This document shows positions 41,650 to 51,557 of a stretch of 64,000 nucleotides of DNA, piece by piece (within the stretch, counting starts at the first letter, position 1; each line of letters starts with the position of its first letter). Location: assembly GCF_012933445.1 (NCBI RefSeq), contig NZ_JABBNC010000001.1:248001-312000 (forward strand), read 5' to 3'. The translations under genes were made by a program, and so were the position numbers. The notes beneath the pieces were generated by a model. The model had not been told where the DNA came from. It searched no databases and saw only the letters and a list, made by a program, of their open reading frames with translations. This stretch comes from Actinoplanes sp. TBRC 11911. Lineage in GTDB: Bacteria; Actinomycetota; Actinomycetes; Mycobacteriales; Micromonosporaceae.

Positions 41650-42783
41650 TCAGAGGCCGAGTTCGCGCGCGACCAGCATACGTTGCACCTCGCTGGTGCC
41701 CTCGCCGATCTCGAGGATCTTGGCGTCGCGGTAGAAACGGGCGACCGGGGTCTCGTTGATGAAGCCGCTGCCGCCGAAGATCTGGGTCGCGTCGCGCGCG
41801 TTGTCCATGGCCGCGTTCGCGGAGACCAGTTTGGCGATGGCGGCCTCCCGCTTGAACGGTTCGCCGCGCAGCATCCGGGCGGCGGCCGCGTAATAGGCCA
41901 GTCGCGCGGTGTGCGTCCGCGCCTCCATGTCGGCGATCTTGAACTGGATGGCCTGGTACTTGCCGATCGGCCGGCCGAACGCGGCTCGCTCGTGCGAGTA
42001 GCGCACGCTTTCGTCGACGCAACCCTGGGCGAGGCCGACCGCCAGCGCCGCGAACGCGATCCGCCCCTCGTCGAGCACGGACAGCGCCTGCGCGTGGCCG
42101 TTGCCGAGCTTGCCGAGCAGGTTCGCGGCGGGGACGCGTACGGCGTCGAACTGCAGGTCTCGGGTGTCCGTCGCGGCCCAGCCCACCTTGGAGTAACGCC
42201 GCGCCGCGCGCAGACCCGGCGTGCCGGCCGGCACGAGAATCATCGAGAGCGAGCCGTCGGTCACCGCGGTCACCACGATCACGCCGGTGACGTCGGTTGC
42301 GCCATTCGTCACGTACGCCTTGACCCCGTTGAGCACCCACTCGTCGCCCTCGAGGACGGCCGTGGTGCGCGCCGCTCCCACGTCGGAACCCGCGCCCGGC
42401 TCGGTCATGCCGAACGCGCCGATCATCTCGCCGGTCGCCAACCGGGGCAGCCACCGGCTTTTCTGCTCCTCGGTGCCGAACCGGTAGATCGGCATCGCGC
42501 CGAGCGAGACCCCGGCGTCCAGGGTGACCGCGACCGACGAGTCGACGCGGGCCAGTTCCTCGACGGCGAGGCACAGCGCGAAATAGTCGCCGCCGGTGCC
42601 GCCGTAGCGTTCGGCGAAGGGCAGCCCGAACCATCCCATCCGGCCCAGCTTCGCGACCACCTCGTACGGGAAAGCCTCTCGCTGGTAGAAATCGCCGATA
42701 ACCGGCGCGACTTCGTCGCGAGCGAACGCCGCCACGGACTTGCGCAGCGCCTCGTGCTCCTCGCCGAGCCGGTAGTCGATCAT
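41650..42783 (-). CDS. Acyl-CoA dehydrogenase
   Basis: 377 residues, ATG at 42783 (a GTG 6 bases upstream is in frame). It has the three-part ACAD fold: an N-terminal helical domain, FAD-binding middle strand region (GAFGMTEPGAGSDVGAARTTA, with the T-E-P-x-A-G-S-D motif) and C-terminal helices with RAAFGRPIGKYQAIQFKIADM. The catalytic base is Glu in EIGEGTSEVQ. It introduces a double bond into an acyl-CoA and passes electrons to ETF. Chain length cannot be told from sequence. Confidence 0.92.
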   Translation of the reverse strand: MIDYRLGEEHEALRKSVAAFARDEVAPVIGDFYQREAFPYEVVAKLGRMGWFGLPFAERYGGTGGDYFALCLAVEELARVDSSVAVTLDAGVSLGAMPIYRFGTEEQKSRWLPRLATGEMIGAFGMTEPGAGSDVGAARTTAVLEGDEWVLNGVKAYVTNGATDVTGVIVVTAVTDGSLSMILVPAGTPGLRAARRYSKVGWAATDTRDLQFDAVRVPAANLLGKLGNGHAQALSVLDEGRIAFAALAVGLAQGCVDESVRYSHERAAFGRPIGKYQAIQFKIADMEARTHTARLAYYAAAARMLRGEPFKREAAIAKLVSANAAMDNARDATQIFGGSGFINETPVARFYRDAKILEIGEGTSEVQRMLVARELGL

Positions 42784-42869
42784 CGGCACGACACTTTCGC
42801 AGGTCGCGGGGCCCGGTCAAGGTCGCGACGCCTCCGTCACAAATTTGAACCCGAGTACCATTCGGCGCG

Positions 42870-44486
42870 ATGAATCAGTTGGATCAGATCGCCGCCGACG
42901 TGCTCGGCATCACCCTGCGACCGGCCCAGCGCCGGGCGCTCGAGGCACTCACCGCACACGGTGACACCCTGGCCGTCCTGCCCACCGGCAGCGGCAAGAC
43001 CGCGATCTACCAGGTCGGCGGGCTCGCTCTGGGCGGGCTGACCGTGGTGGTGTCGCCGCTCATCGCCCTGCAGCACGACCAGCTCCGGGCGATGACCGCA
43101 CGCGGCTCGGTGCGCGCCGCGATGCTCAACTCGTCGCAGCACCACGCCGATCGCGCGGCGGTGCTCGACGACCTGGCCGGCGGCCGCGTCGACTTCGTGA
43201 TGCTCGGGCCGGAGCAGCTGGCCAACGCCGAGACGACCGCCGCGATCGTCGGCAGCCCGCGCCCGATCACGCTGGTCGCGGTCGACGAGGCGCATCTGGT
43301 CAGCGAGTGGGGGCACGACTTCCGGCCGGAATACCTGCGGCTCGCCGATGTGGTCGAGGCCGTCGGGCGCCCGCCGGTGCTGGCCCTGACCGCGACCGCG
43401 GCCCCGCCGGTGCAGGCCGACATCACCCGGCAGCTGCGGATGCGTGACGCCCAGGTCATCGTCTCCGACTTCGACCGGCCGAACATCGCGCTGTCGGTGC
43501 GCCGGGCGCGGCACGACCTGCCCGAGGACCAGGCGATCGACGACCGTACCGTCGAGGTGGTGCTGGCACACGATGGTCCGGCACTGGTCTACGCGCTCAG
43601 TCACGCCCGCTGCGAGAGCGTGGCCGAGCGGTTGCGCCTCGACGCGTACAAGGCCGAGGCCTATCACGCCGGGCTCTCCGCCGCGCGCCGCAACGAGATC
43701 CAGGACGCCTTCTTCGCGGGCGAGCTCGACGTGGTCGTCGCGACCAGCGCGTTCGGGATGGGTATCGACAAGCCGGACGTCCGCACGGTGGTGCACGCCG
43801 GCGTGCCCAGCAGCCTGGACGAGTATTACCAGGAGATCGGGCGGGCCGGCCGGGACGGCAAACCGGCGACCGCGGTGCTGGTCTACGACCCGCGGAGCAT
43901 CCGGATTCCGCGGCTGCTGGCGGCGCGGTCGAAGATGGGTGACGCCGCGGTGCATTCGGTCGTCGACGCGATCGAGGCGGCCAGCGGGCGGGTCACCGTG
44001 AAGGAGCTGGCCGAGGCGAGCGGGGTGAGCCGGGCGTCGGTCGAACGTGTCGTGGACGAGCTGCTCGAACTTGGTCTGGTGCGGCCGGACGGCAACAACG
44101 CCGTGCTGGCGGCCCCGATGGGTGACGCGTTCCGGCAGGTCACCGCGGCCGGCAACCGGCGGCAGGCGATCCTGAAGTCACGGATCGAGGCGGCCCGCGG
44201 TTACGCGGAGACCGTGCACTGCCGGCGGGCCGACCTCCTCGGATACTTCGGCGAGCAGTACGAGCCGCCCTGCAACTCGTGCGACAACGACGACCACCCG
44301 GCGGCGGCGCCGACCTTCACGGACCGGCCGGCCACCTCGGGTCAGCGGGTGCGGCACAAGCTGTGGGGGCCGGGCACGCTGCTCAGCCAGGACGACCACG
44401 AGCTGGTGATCGCGTTCGACTCGGTGGGCTACCGCCACCTGACCGCGGCGTCGCTGACGAACGGGCTGCTCACCCCGGAGGTGTGA
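42870..44486 (+). CDS. RecQ-family ATP-dependent DNA helicase
   Basis: 538 residues. Motif I VLPTGSGKTAIYQ, motif II VDEAHLVSEWGHDFRPEY (DEAH with the aromatic-rich loop), motif VI YQEIGRAGRDGK, and the RecQ C-terminal zinc cysteines around CRRADLLGYFGEQYEPPCNSCD. The C-terminus ends in a small SH3/Tudor-like segment (RVRHKLWGPGTLL through YRHLT) of the UvrD/PcrA type, in place of an HRDC domain. Role: unwinding in recombinational repair. ATG start is 86 bases from the divergent acyl-CoA dehydrogenase. Confidence 0.9.
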   Translation: MNQLDQIAADVLGITLRPAQRRALEALTAHGDTLAVLPTGSGKTAIYQVGGLALGGLTVVVSPLIALQHDQLRAMTARGSVRAAMLNSSQHHADRAAVLDDLAGGRVDFVMLGPEQLANAETTAAIVGSPRPITLVAVDEAHLVSEWGHDFRPEYLRLADVVEAVGRPPVLALTATAAPPVQADITRQLRMRDAQVIVSDFDRPNIALSVRRARHDLPEDQAIDDRTVEVVLAHDGPALVYALSHARCESVAERLRLDAYKAEAYHAGLSAARRNEIQDAFFAGELDVVVATSAFGMGIDKPDVRTVVHAGVPSSLDEYYQEIGRAGRDGKPATAVLVYDPRSIRIPRLLAARSKMGDAAVHSVVDAIEAASGRVTVKELAEASGVSRASVERVVDELLELGLVRPDGNNAVLAAPMGDAFRQVTAAGNRRQAILKSRIEAARGYAETVHCRRADLLGYFGEQYEPPCNSCDNDDHPAAAPTFTDRPATSGQRVRHKLWGPGTLLSQDDHELVIAFDSVGYRHLTAASLTNGLLTPEV

Positions 44487-44504
44487 GCAGCCCGCCCCAT
44501 CGGA

Positions 44505-46715
44505 TCAGGAGACCGTGAACGATCCGCTCAGCGGCAGGTCGCGGGAGCTGGCACCGGCCTGTACGCCGTAGGTGCCCGGCGCGACGTCCCAGGCGTGCGT
44601 GGCGGTGTTGTAGAAGCCGAGCGGGTGGTCCGGCGACGCCGCGTCGATGGTGAGCCGGACCCGGGTGCTCTGACCGGGCTTGAGGCTCACCTTGGCGTAG
44701 CCGACGAGCCGCTTGCCCGGTTCACCGGTGGCCGCCGGCAGCGTGAGATACAGCTGCGGGGTGGCGGTTCCGGCGCGGCTTCCGGTGTTGCGCACGTCGA
44801 AGCTCACCGAGACGGTGCCCTTCACCGGCGGCGCGACCCGGACGTTCTGGTAGCCGAAGCTGGTGTAGGACAGGCCGTAGCCGAACGGGTAGAGCGGTTC
44901 GATGCCCTGCGCGTCGTACCACTTGTAGCCCACCTTGAGGCCCTCGGTGTATTTCACCTGACGGATCTCGCTGGTGCCGGCCGGCCGGGTGGTCGAGCCG
45001 TCGGAGAAGGTTCCGGGGTATTGCGCCGGCGTGTTGGTGGGAATGTCGGCGAGTGACTTCGGGAACGTCATCGGGAGGCGGCCGGAGAAGTCGGTGTCGC
45101 CGTAGAGCAGCCGGGCCAGCGCGGTGCCCTGCTGGTCGCCGGGGTACCAGGCTTCCACGACGCTCTTGACGTTCGCCAGCCACGGCATCGTCGTGGCCGT
45201 GCCGGTCTCCAGGACCACCACGGTGTTCGGGTTGGCGGCGGCGACCGCGGCGATCAGGGCGTCCCCGTTGCCGTCCAGGGCCAGGGTGGTGCGGTCGGCG
45301 AACTCGCCCTGCTTGGCGTATCCGAAGACCACCGCGACGTCGGCCGAGGCGGCGGTCGCCGCGGCGGCGGCCGGGTCGGCGCCGTTGTTGTAGGTGACCG
45401 TCGTACCGGCCGTGGCGGCGCGGGCGGTGATGGCGTCCAGCGGTGCGACCGGGTTGGGGCAGGCGGCCGAGTTGTCCCGGCCCTCGGCGCAGATGGTGCC
45501 GGCGCTGACCCCGTTGGTCGGGGTGTTCGAAGCGGTCTGGCCGATCACCGCGACCGTCTTCGACTTGCCGGACAGCGGGAGCGTCGCGCCGTCGTTCTTC
45601 AGCAGCACCGAGCCCTGCTCGGCGACGCTCTGCGCGACGGCCTTGTTCTGCGGGGTTGAAGCCGAGGTCGACGGGGTGGCCGGCAGCGGGTGGTCGAAGA
45701 GCCCGGCGGCGATGTAGGCGCGCACGACCCGGAACGCGGCGCCGTCGATCTGTGCCGCCGAGACCTGCCCGGCGTCCAAGGCGGCCGCGATGGTGGCCGG
45801 CGTGTAGAAGCGCGGCCGGTTGAGCTCCTGGTCGAGGCCGTTGGTCAGCGACGGTCCGGTCGAGTGCACGGCCCCGAAATCGGAGGTCACGTAGCCGTCG
45901 AAGCCGGTGTCGCCCTTGAGCAGGTTGTTCAGGATCGGGTTCTCACAGGCGTACGCGCCGTTGATCTGGTTATAGGAACACATGATGCCGCCGGGCGCGC
46001 CCTTGGCCACCGCGATCGCGAACGGCTGGTTGTACACCTCGCGCAGGGTGCGCCCGTCGATGACCGAGGAGCTGGTCTGCCGGTCGAGCTCCTGCTCGTT
46101 CGCGACGTAGTGCTTGACCACGGCCATCACCGGGGCGTTCTTGTTGCCGAGTTGCAGCCCGTTGATCCCGGCCGCGGCCAGGTTGCCGCTGAGCAGCGAA
46201 TCCTCGCCGAGGTACTCCGGGGTGCGACCGGCCAGCGGCGTACGGGAACTGGAGATGCCCGGCGCGAGAATGACGTTCTTGCCGGAGCGGAAGGCCTCAT
46301 CGGCCTGCGTTTTGCCTTTCGTGTACGCGAGTTTGTCGTCCCAGGAAGCGGCAAGCGCGAGCTGAGCCGGGAAGACGGTCACGCCGGCCGAGCCGCGCAC
46401 GTAGTCCGGGCCGTCGGTGTAGACGACCGTCGGCGTGCACGGGACCTGGACCGGATAGGTGACGCCGCTGAACGAGGTCTGGGCGGGCGAGTTCGCGGCC
46501 TGCTCGTCGAGCCAGCGCAGCTTCTGGTCCAGGGTGGCGTGCTGCAGGAGGAGCTTGGCTCGCTGGTCGGCGGTCTTGTGGGCGTCCATCCAGGGGCAGC
46601 CGGCCGGGTACTTACCGGCGGCCTCGACGGCTTCGACGGGAGTGCCGGACCCGGCCACGAGCAATGCCGTGACGACGACGCCTAACGTCGTTCTGCTACG
46701 GGTGAAACGATTCAC
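44505..46715 (-). CDS. Secreted glycoside hydrolase family 3 beta-glucosidase
   Basis: 736 residues. GTG at 46715 with AGGAGGT 7 bases upstream. Signal peptide, then the GH3 N-terminal TIM-barrel domain with the nucleophile Asp in GYVTSDFGAVHST and the conserved KHYVANEQE. The GH3 C-terminal domain and a final FnIII-like domain (residues about 640-736) follow. Extracellular hydrolysis of beta-linked disaccharides or oligosaccharides is expected. A LacI-type palindrome lies 117 bases upstream. Convergent with recQ. Confidence 0.92.
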   Translation of the reverse strand: MNRFTRSRTTLGVVVTALLVAGSGTPVEAVEAAGKYPAGCPWMDAHKTADQRAKLLLQHATLDQKLRWLDEQAANSPAQTSFSGVTYPVQVPCTPTVVYTDGPDYVRGSAGVTVFPAQLALAASWDDKLAYTKGKTQADEAFRSGKNVILAPGISSSRTPLAGRTPEYLGEDSLLSGNLAAAGINGLQLGNKNAPVMAVVKHYVANEQELDRQTSSSVIDGRTLREVYNQPFAIAVAKGAPGGIMCSYNQINGAYACENPILNNLLKGDTGFDGYVTSDFGAVHSTGPSLTNGLDQELNRPRFYTPATIAAALDAGQVSAAQIDGAAFRVVRAYIAAGLFDHPLPATPSTSASTPQNKAVAQSVAEQGSVLLKNDGATLPLSGKSKTVAVIGQTASNTPTNGVSAGTICAEGRDNSAACPNPVAPLDAITARAATAGTTVTYNNGADPAAAAATAASADVAVVFGYAKQGEFADRTTLALDGNGDALIAAVAAANPNTVVVLETGTATTMPWLANVKSVVEAWYPGDQQGTALARLLYGDTDFSGRLPMTFPKSLADIPTNTPAQYPGTFSDGSTTRPAGTSEIRQVKYTEGLKVGYKWYDAQGIEPLYPFGYGLSYTSFGYQNVRVAPPVKGTVSVSFDVRNTGSRAGTATPQLYLTLPAATGEPGKRLVGYAKVSLKPGQSTRVRLTIDAASPDHPLGFYNTATHAWDVAPGTYGVQAGASSRDLPLSGSFTVS

Positions 46716-46831
46716 TTGTGGACCTCCTGGGCAGAGGTTGGTATTGGTGGGCTCGCCCGATCATCCATCCGCGCCGATGTCGCGCCCTAGTCCGATGTGT
46801 ACCTGCAGTAGTACGAAGTTGACATGGCGCC

Positions 46832-46844
46832 TTGAAACGTTCAA
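46832..46844. promoter_or_regulatory. LacI-like operator upstream of the GH3 gene
   Basis: TTGAAACGTTCAA: 5-bp arms around ACG. The shape (GAAACGTT core) is the one seen at LacI-family sites controlling sugar genes in actinobacteria. It lies between the GH3 gene and the divergent gene at 46887. Confidence 0.5.
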
Positions 46845-46886
46845 TCGGGATACACCCGGTCGCGGTCGTCCACTTAGAGTGGTGGC

Positions 46887-47636
46887 ATGTTGACCGATGG
46901 CGACCGCGCCCGGCTGGCCCCGTACCTCGCCAAGATGCGGAGTGCGCGCGCCGCGCTGGCGGCGGCCGTGCGGACGGCGGCGGAGACCCAGACGCGGGTG
47001 ACCGAGATCAAACGAAGCAGCACGCTGTGGGAGCGGTGGTTCAACCGGGACAGCGCGACCGGCGCCGCCTTTCGCGAGGCCCGGGAGATCGCCGCCGAGG
47101 CCAGGGTGGCGGTCAAGGCCCGGGAGGACGACGTCCGCGACCTCGACCGCCGCTTCGACAACCTGCTCGAGTCGCTGATGCCGCGCATCGATCCGCGTTA
47201 CGAGGCCCGCGCCCGCCTCATCGAGAGCTGTGCCCACGCGGCGCGCGAGTGTCAGGCCATGCGGCACCCGATCGGCCTGCTGGCCAGCACGGCGCGGGCC
47301 GCCGCCCAGAACGGCGACGACGCCGAGGCTGCCCGCTACCGGTATCCGGACCGTCTCGTCGAGGCACGCAAGGCGGTCCGGGCCGTGCAGCTGGCCCTGG
47401 AGGCCGTCGCACCCCGTCCACAATGGAATGATGCGGTGCTCGACCGGCTGCCGAAAACGGTCGGTGATGTCACGGCGATCCGGCGGTTGAACGGCGAGTT
47501 GCCGAAAGTGACTCAGCTGCCGGGCCGGCTCGACCGGCTGCGGGCCGAGCTGACCAAGAGGCAACGCGACACCGAGCATGCGCAGCTCAGCGCGCGGTAC
47601 AAGGCCCGGGACCGGCTGGTCAACAGGCCGGATTGA
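46887..47636 (+). CDS. Hypothetical helical protein
   Basis: 249 residues, no signal peptide, no transmembrane helix. Charged and highly helical, with probable coiled coils (residues about 1-45 and 65-90). WERWFNRDSATGAAFREAREI and a central cysteine pair near CAHAARECQAM stand out. I do not recognise a family. The ATG at 46887 has GTGGTGGC before it, a weak site. Divergent from the GH3 gene; the function is unknown. Confidence 0.65.
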   Translation: MLTDGDRARLAPYLAKMRSARAALAAAVRTAAETQTRVTEIKRSSTLWERWFNRDSATGAAFREAREIAAEARVAVKAREDDVRDLDRRFDNLLESLMPRIDPRYEARARLIESCAHAARECQAMRHPIGLLASTARAAAQNGDDAEAARYRYPDRLVEARKAVRAVQLALEAVAPRPQWNDAVLDRLPKTVGDVTAIRRLNGELPKVTQLPGRLDRLRAELTKRQRDTEHAQLSARYKARDRLVNRPD

Positions 47637-47833
47637 GGACGGCTTTCACCGGTTTCGTCCGTGCACGCGCGGCTCGTTTCCGCGATGCCGGATCCGGATA
47701 CCGTTCACGGTTTCCATTCTGACCGCGCGGTTTTCGGACGTCGCGCTCATTCCCGCTACCGATGGCAAACGCCGGAAAGTCGCATGGGGCCTTCGCCACA
47801 TAGGGGTGCCGGCCTCTTCTCTCGTGCCGGAAA

Positions 47834-48136
47834 ATGAGCGCCGTGTTGATCGCATTCTCAGTAACGCCGCTCGGCGCGGTCGAGTCGGTTTCGGAAATCG
47901 TGTCCGAGGCTATCCGCGTGGTGCGGACGTCCGGGCTGCCCAATCGGACGGACCCCATGTCCACCACCATCGAAGGTGAGTGGGACGAGGTCATGGCCGT
48001 CATCAAACGAGCCGTCGACGTGGTGGCGGCCAAGGCGCCGCGGGTGAGCCTGTCACTCAAGGCCGATATCGCCCCCGGCGAGACCGGCGTCTTGCAGGCG
48101 CGGATCGAACACATCGCGGGACTGCCGGAAGGGTGA
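47834..48136 (+). CDS. MTH1187-family thiamine-binding protein
   Basis: 100 residues. The ferredoxin-like fold of the MTH1187/YkoF (DUF77) group is clear: [48 protein letters not shown], with the highly conserved [10 protein letters not shown] block, and later [10 protein letters not shown]. Such proteins bind thiamine or a related pyrimidine and act as regulators or carriers. No thiamine riboswitch was found in the preceding 190 bases. Confidence 0.88.
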   Translation: MSAVLIAFSVTPLGAVESVSEIVSEAIRVVRTSGLPNRTDPMSTTIEGEWDEVMAVIKRAVDVVAAKAPRVSLSLKADIAPGETGVLQARIEHIAGLPEG

Positions 48137-48235
48137 GCCTCGTCTCCGGCCGGAACGCGGCGGACAGCGCGTCGTAACATCCGCCGTGAAGCGAATTCTC
48201 GACCGGCTCGCGGCCCACGGGCGTACGGGGAAAGC

Positions 48236-49048
48236 ATGAAAAGCAATGCCGCGCTCGGGGAGTTTCTGCGGTTGCGGCGGCAGCGGACGACACCCGGCGA
48301 GGCGGGCATCGTCAGCACGCGGCGGCGGGTCGTGAGCGGGCTGCGACGCGACGAACTGGCCCGGCTCGCCGGCATGAGCGTGGATTACTACACGCGATTG
48401 GAACAGGGCAGGCATCCGACTCCATCGTCCAATGTGCTCGATGCGATCGCCCGCGCGCTGCGGCTGCCCGAGGCCGACCGGCGATATCTGCACCGCCTGG
48501 CCACTCCGGCACCCCGCCCCACGTCAAACCCTTCTGTCGTACGCCCGGAGACCCGGCACCTGATGCGGGCGCTGGACCCGTCGCCGGCCCTGCTGCTGAG
48601 CTTCGGCTTCGACGTGGTCGCCACCAATCGGGGCGCCCGCCTGCTCTACACGGATTTCGCCGCGTTGCCGCCGCGGGAGCGCAATCTGATCCGCTGGATG
48701 CTCACCGACCCCGCGGCCCGCCCGTTGCACGGCGACGACTGGGCGCGCATCACCGCCGACCTGATCGGGGTGATGCGCCTGTTCGGAAGCGAGCGGCCGG
48801 ACGTGCGCCGGCTGGCCGCGGAGATGGCGGCCGTCAGCGACCTTTTCCGCCGGGTGTGGGCGGAGCAGGCGGTGTCGCTGGCCGACCGGGGCCACAAGCG
48901 GCTCCACCATCCGTGGGCCGGAACCGTCGAGTTCGGCGTGACCTATCTGCACGTCCGCGACCCGGGCGAGCACGTGCTGATGGTGCTCACCCCGGAACCG
49001 GAGTCGGAACACGAACGCGCCTGGCGTGCCGCCTACCGGGATTCCTGA
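48236..49048 (+). CDS. XRE regulator with MmyB-like ligand domain
   Basis: 270 residues. The N-terminal helix-turn-helix is preceded by the usual LGEFLRLRRQRT and contains RRDELARLAGMSVDYYTRLEQGRHPTPS. The C-terminal MmyB-like domain (residues about 105-265) includes LIRWMLTDPAARPLHGDDWA and the HPWAGTVEF motif. It is one of the broad actinobacterial family that binds fatty-acyl or other hydrophobic ligands. The last 16 bases overlap the convergent NCS1 permease gene. Confidence 0.88.
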   Translation: MKSNAALGEFLRLRRQRTTPGEAGIVSTRRRVVSGLRRDELARLAGMSVDYYTRLEQGRHPTPSSNVLDAIARALRLPEADRRYLHRLATPAPRPTSNPSVVRPETRHLMRALDPSPALLLSFGFDVVATNRGARLLYTDFAALPPRERNLIRWMLTDPAARPLHGDDWARITADLIGVMRLFGSERPDVRRLAAEMAAVSDLFRRVWAEQAVSLADRGHKRLHHPWAGTVEFGVTYLHVRDPGEHVLMVLTPEPESEHERAWRAAYRDS

Positions 49049-50493
49049 CGCCGGACCGCTCGGGCGCTGCCGATCAGCGTGCCGACCAGGCCGATCACCA
49101 GGGCCACCAGGATGCCCAGGCCGGCGAAGGCCCAGTCACCCTCCCGGCCGCCCAGCCCGAGCGGGCCGAGCAGATAGCCCTGCCAGCTCAGCCAGCCGGC
49201 GTACGTGTTGGTGACCAGGCCCCAGCCGATCGCCGTGCCCGCGACGACCAGGGTCAACGGCAGCGCCCGCACGTTTCCGTAACGTCCGCGCGGGTCGAAC
49301 AGCTCGGCCTCGGCGTAGTCCTTGCGGCGCATCGCCACGTCGGCCACCATCACCCCGCACCAGGCCGCGATCGGGACGCCGAGCGTGATGAGGAAGCCCT
49401 GGAACGCGCCGATGAAGCTGCTGCCGAAGAACACCACGTACATCGTGCCGGCGATCATCAGGACGCCGTCGACACCGGCGGCCAGATACCGCGGGATGCG
49501 CACGCCGGCGGTGAGCAGGGCCAAGCCGGACGAGTAGATGTCCAGCACCGCGCCGCCGATCAGGCCGAGCACCGCGGCGATCGCGAACGGGATCAGGAAC
49601 CAGGTCGGCAGCAGCGTGGTCAGCGCGCCGATCGGGTCGGCGCCGATCGCCTCGGACAGGCTCGGCGAGGAACCGGCCAGCAGCAGCCCGAAGATGAGCA
49701 GAACGACCGGCCCGAGCGCGGCGCCGAACGTGGTCCAGCCGAAAACGCCACGACCCGACGCCGTACGGGGTAAGTAGCGGGAGTAGTCGGCGGCCGCGTT
49801 GACCCAGCCCAGCCCGAACCCGGTCATCAGGAACACCAGCGCGCCGATCGCCTGCTGGGTGGAGCCGCTGGGCAGCGACGAGACGGCCGGCCAGTGGATG
49901 TGCCCGGCCGCGAGCACCATGTAGACCACCGTGAGCACCGCGGTGACCAGGGTGATCACCGTTTGCAGGCGCATCACCACGGCGAACCCGGCGACACCGG
50001 CCGCGACCGTGATGGCCGAGACGACGATGAGCGCGACCACCTTCGTCCCGGTGCCGCCGCCCCAGCCCAGGCGGGTGAACACGGTCGCGGTGGCCAGCGT
50101 GGCCAGGATGACCAGCACCGTCTCCCACCCGACGGTCAGCAGCCAGGACAGCGCCGCGGTGAGCCGGTTGCCGTTGACGCCGAAGGCGGCCCGGGACAAC
50201 ACCATCGTCGGCGCGGAGCCGCGCTTGCCGGCCAGTGCGATCACGCCGCAGAGCGCGAACGAGACGACGATGCCCACCACGCCGGCGACCACCGCCTGCC
50301 AGAACGAGACCCCGAAGCCCAGCGTGAACGCGCCGTAGCTGACGCCGAGAACCGAGATGTTCGAGGCGAACCAGGGCCAGAACAACGCGCGGGGCTTACC
50401 GGAGCGTTCGCTCTCGGCGATGACCTCGATGCCGTTCAGCTCGATACCGGTCCGGGCCACCGCGGCCGGCGTCATCTCGTCGGTACGGGCCAT
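49033..50493 (-). CDS. NCS1-family purine/cytosine permease
   Basis: 486 residues, twelve hydrophobic segments. Motifs FWPWFASNISVLGVSYGAFTL and GFGLGWVNAAADYSRYLP are signatures of the NCS1 nucleobase:cation symporters. Nucleobase (cytosine, purine, allantoin or hydantoin) uptake is likely; the substrate is not set by what I can see. No purine riboswitch could be recognised upstream. Confidence 0.9.
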   Translation of the reverse strand: MARTDEMTPAAVARTGIELNGIEVIAESERSGKPRALFWPWFASNISVLGVSYGAFTLGFGVSFWQAVVAGVVGIVVSFALCGVIALAGKRGSAPTMVLSRAAFGVNGNRLTAALSWLLTVGWETVLVILATLATATVFTRLGWGGGTGTKVVALIVVSAITVAAGVAGFAVVMRLQTVITLVTAVLTVVYMVLAAGHIHWPAVSSLPSGSTQQAIGALVFLMTGFGLGWVNAAADYSRYLPRTASGRGVFGWTTFGAALGPVVLLIFGLLLAGSSPSLSEAIGADPIGALTTLLPTWFLIPFAIAAVLGLIGGAVLDIYSSGLALLTAGVRIPRYLAAGVDGVLMIAGTMYVVFFGSSFIGAFQGFLITLGVPIAAWCGVMVADVAMRRKDYAEAELFDPRGRYGNVRALPLTLVVAGTAIGWGLVTNTYAGWLSWQGYLLGPLGLGGREGDWAFAGLGILVALVIGLVGTLIGSARAVRRQESR

Positions 50494-50561
50494 CGTTCAC
50501 CGCCCTCGTGCGCGCCCTCTCGGTAGGGCATCCACGCCCATCCTGCCGCACCGGCGGTCGA

Positions 50562-51503
50562 TCACGCCACGGTCACCACGACCTTGCCGAGGGCGCGTCC
50601 CTCCCCCACATGAGCCAGCGCCGCGGGCACCTCGTCGAGGCCGAAGAAACGATCGATGTGGATGCGCACCTCGCCCGCCACGCAGAGGTCGGCGACCGGC
50701 GCGAAGTGGGCCGGACCCGGCCGGACGACGAGCACCCCGATCCGACGCCCGGTGGCCCAGCCGGTCGTCAGCACCCGCAGCAGCGTCGGCACCGACCCGC
50801 CGGCGCAGCGGTAGCGGCCGCCCGGGGCGAGGGCCCGCCGGTAGGCGAACACCGAGCGGGACGCGACCAGGTCGAGGATGCGATCGTACGGGCCGGTGCG
50901 GGTGAAATCCGTGGTGCGATAGTCGAGGACGTCGTCCGCGCCGGCCGACCGCATGAAGTCGAGCTTGCCGGCGTTGTCGACGCCGGTGACGTGGGCGCCG
51001 AGCCGCTTGGCGAGCTGGATCGCGAACGCGCCGGACCCGCCGCCGGCGCCGTTGATCAGGACCCGTTGACCGGGGCCGGAGCCGGCGATCCCCTGCCACG
51101 CGATCGCCCCCGCCTGCGGGATCGTCGAGGCCTCCGCGAACGTCAGCGCCGCGGGCTTGCGGGCCAGCGCCGTTTCCGGGGCGACCGCGTACTCGGCGAA
51201 GCCGCCCTTGAGCGTGAGGTTGTCCCCGTACACCTCGTCGCCGGGCCGGAACCGGGTGACGCCGGGACCGACCGCGTCGACGCGGCCGGCGATGTCCGAG
51301 CCGAGGATCCGGCGGGCCGGGCGGCGCGGCCCCCCGATGCGCGAATACGCGGGCCTGCCGCGCAGGGTCTCCCAGTCGCTCAGGTTGATCGAGGTCGCCG
51401 CGATTTTGACAAGCACCTGCCGGGCCGCGGGCGACGGCTTCGCAACGTCCTCGATCCGCAGCACGGCGGGCGGGCCGTAACGGTCGTACACCACCGCTCT
51501 CAC
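50562..51503 (-). CDS. Zinc-free MDR-type NADP-dependent oxidoreductase
   Basis: 313 residues; GTG at 51503 (VRAVVYDRYGPP) is chosen, and a GTG at 51512 is also in frame. An alcohol-dehydrogenase-like N-terminal domain is followed by the Rossmann motif INGAGGGSGAFAIQLAKRLGAHVTGV. No zinc-binding cysteine cluster is seen, so it is of the quinone oxidoreductase type. Convergent with nothing close; a divergent methyltransferase remnant starts 55 bases away. Confidence 0.88.
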   Translation of the reverse strand: MRAVVYDRYGPPAVLRIEDVAKPSPAARQVLVKIAATSINLSDWETLRGRPAYSRIGGPRRPARRILGSDIAGRVDAVGPGVTRFRPGDEVYGDNLTLKGGFAEYAVAPETALARKPAALTFAEASTIPQAGAIAWQGIAGSGPGQRVLINGAGGGSGAFAIQLAKRLGAHVTGVDNAGKLDFMRSAGADDVLDYRTTDFTRTGPYDRILDLVASRSVFAYRRALAPGGRYRCAGGSVPTLLRVLTTGWATGRRIGVLVVRPGPAHFAPVADLCVAGEVRIHIDRFFGLDEVPAALAHVGEGRALGKVVVTVA

Positions 51504-51557
51504 ATCGAACACGGTAACGACTCGACTCGACCGAGGTCGATCCCTAAGACCCTGGAG

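Noticed and set aside
47637..47833. Thiamine riboswitch upstream of the thiamine-binding protein
   Set aside because: The CUGAGA and ACCUGA elements of the THI box are not present.
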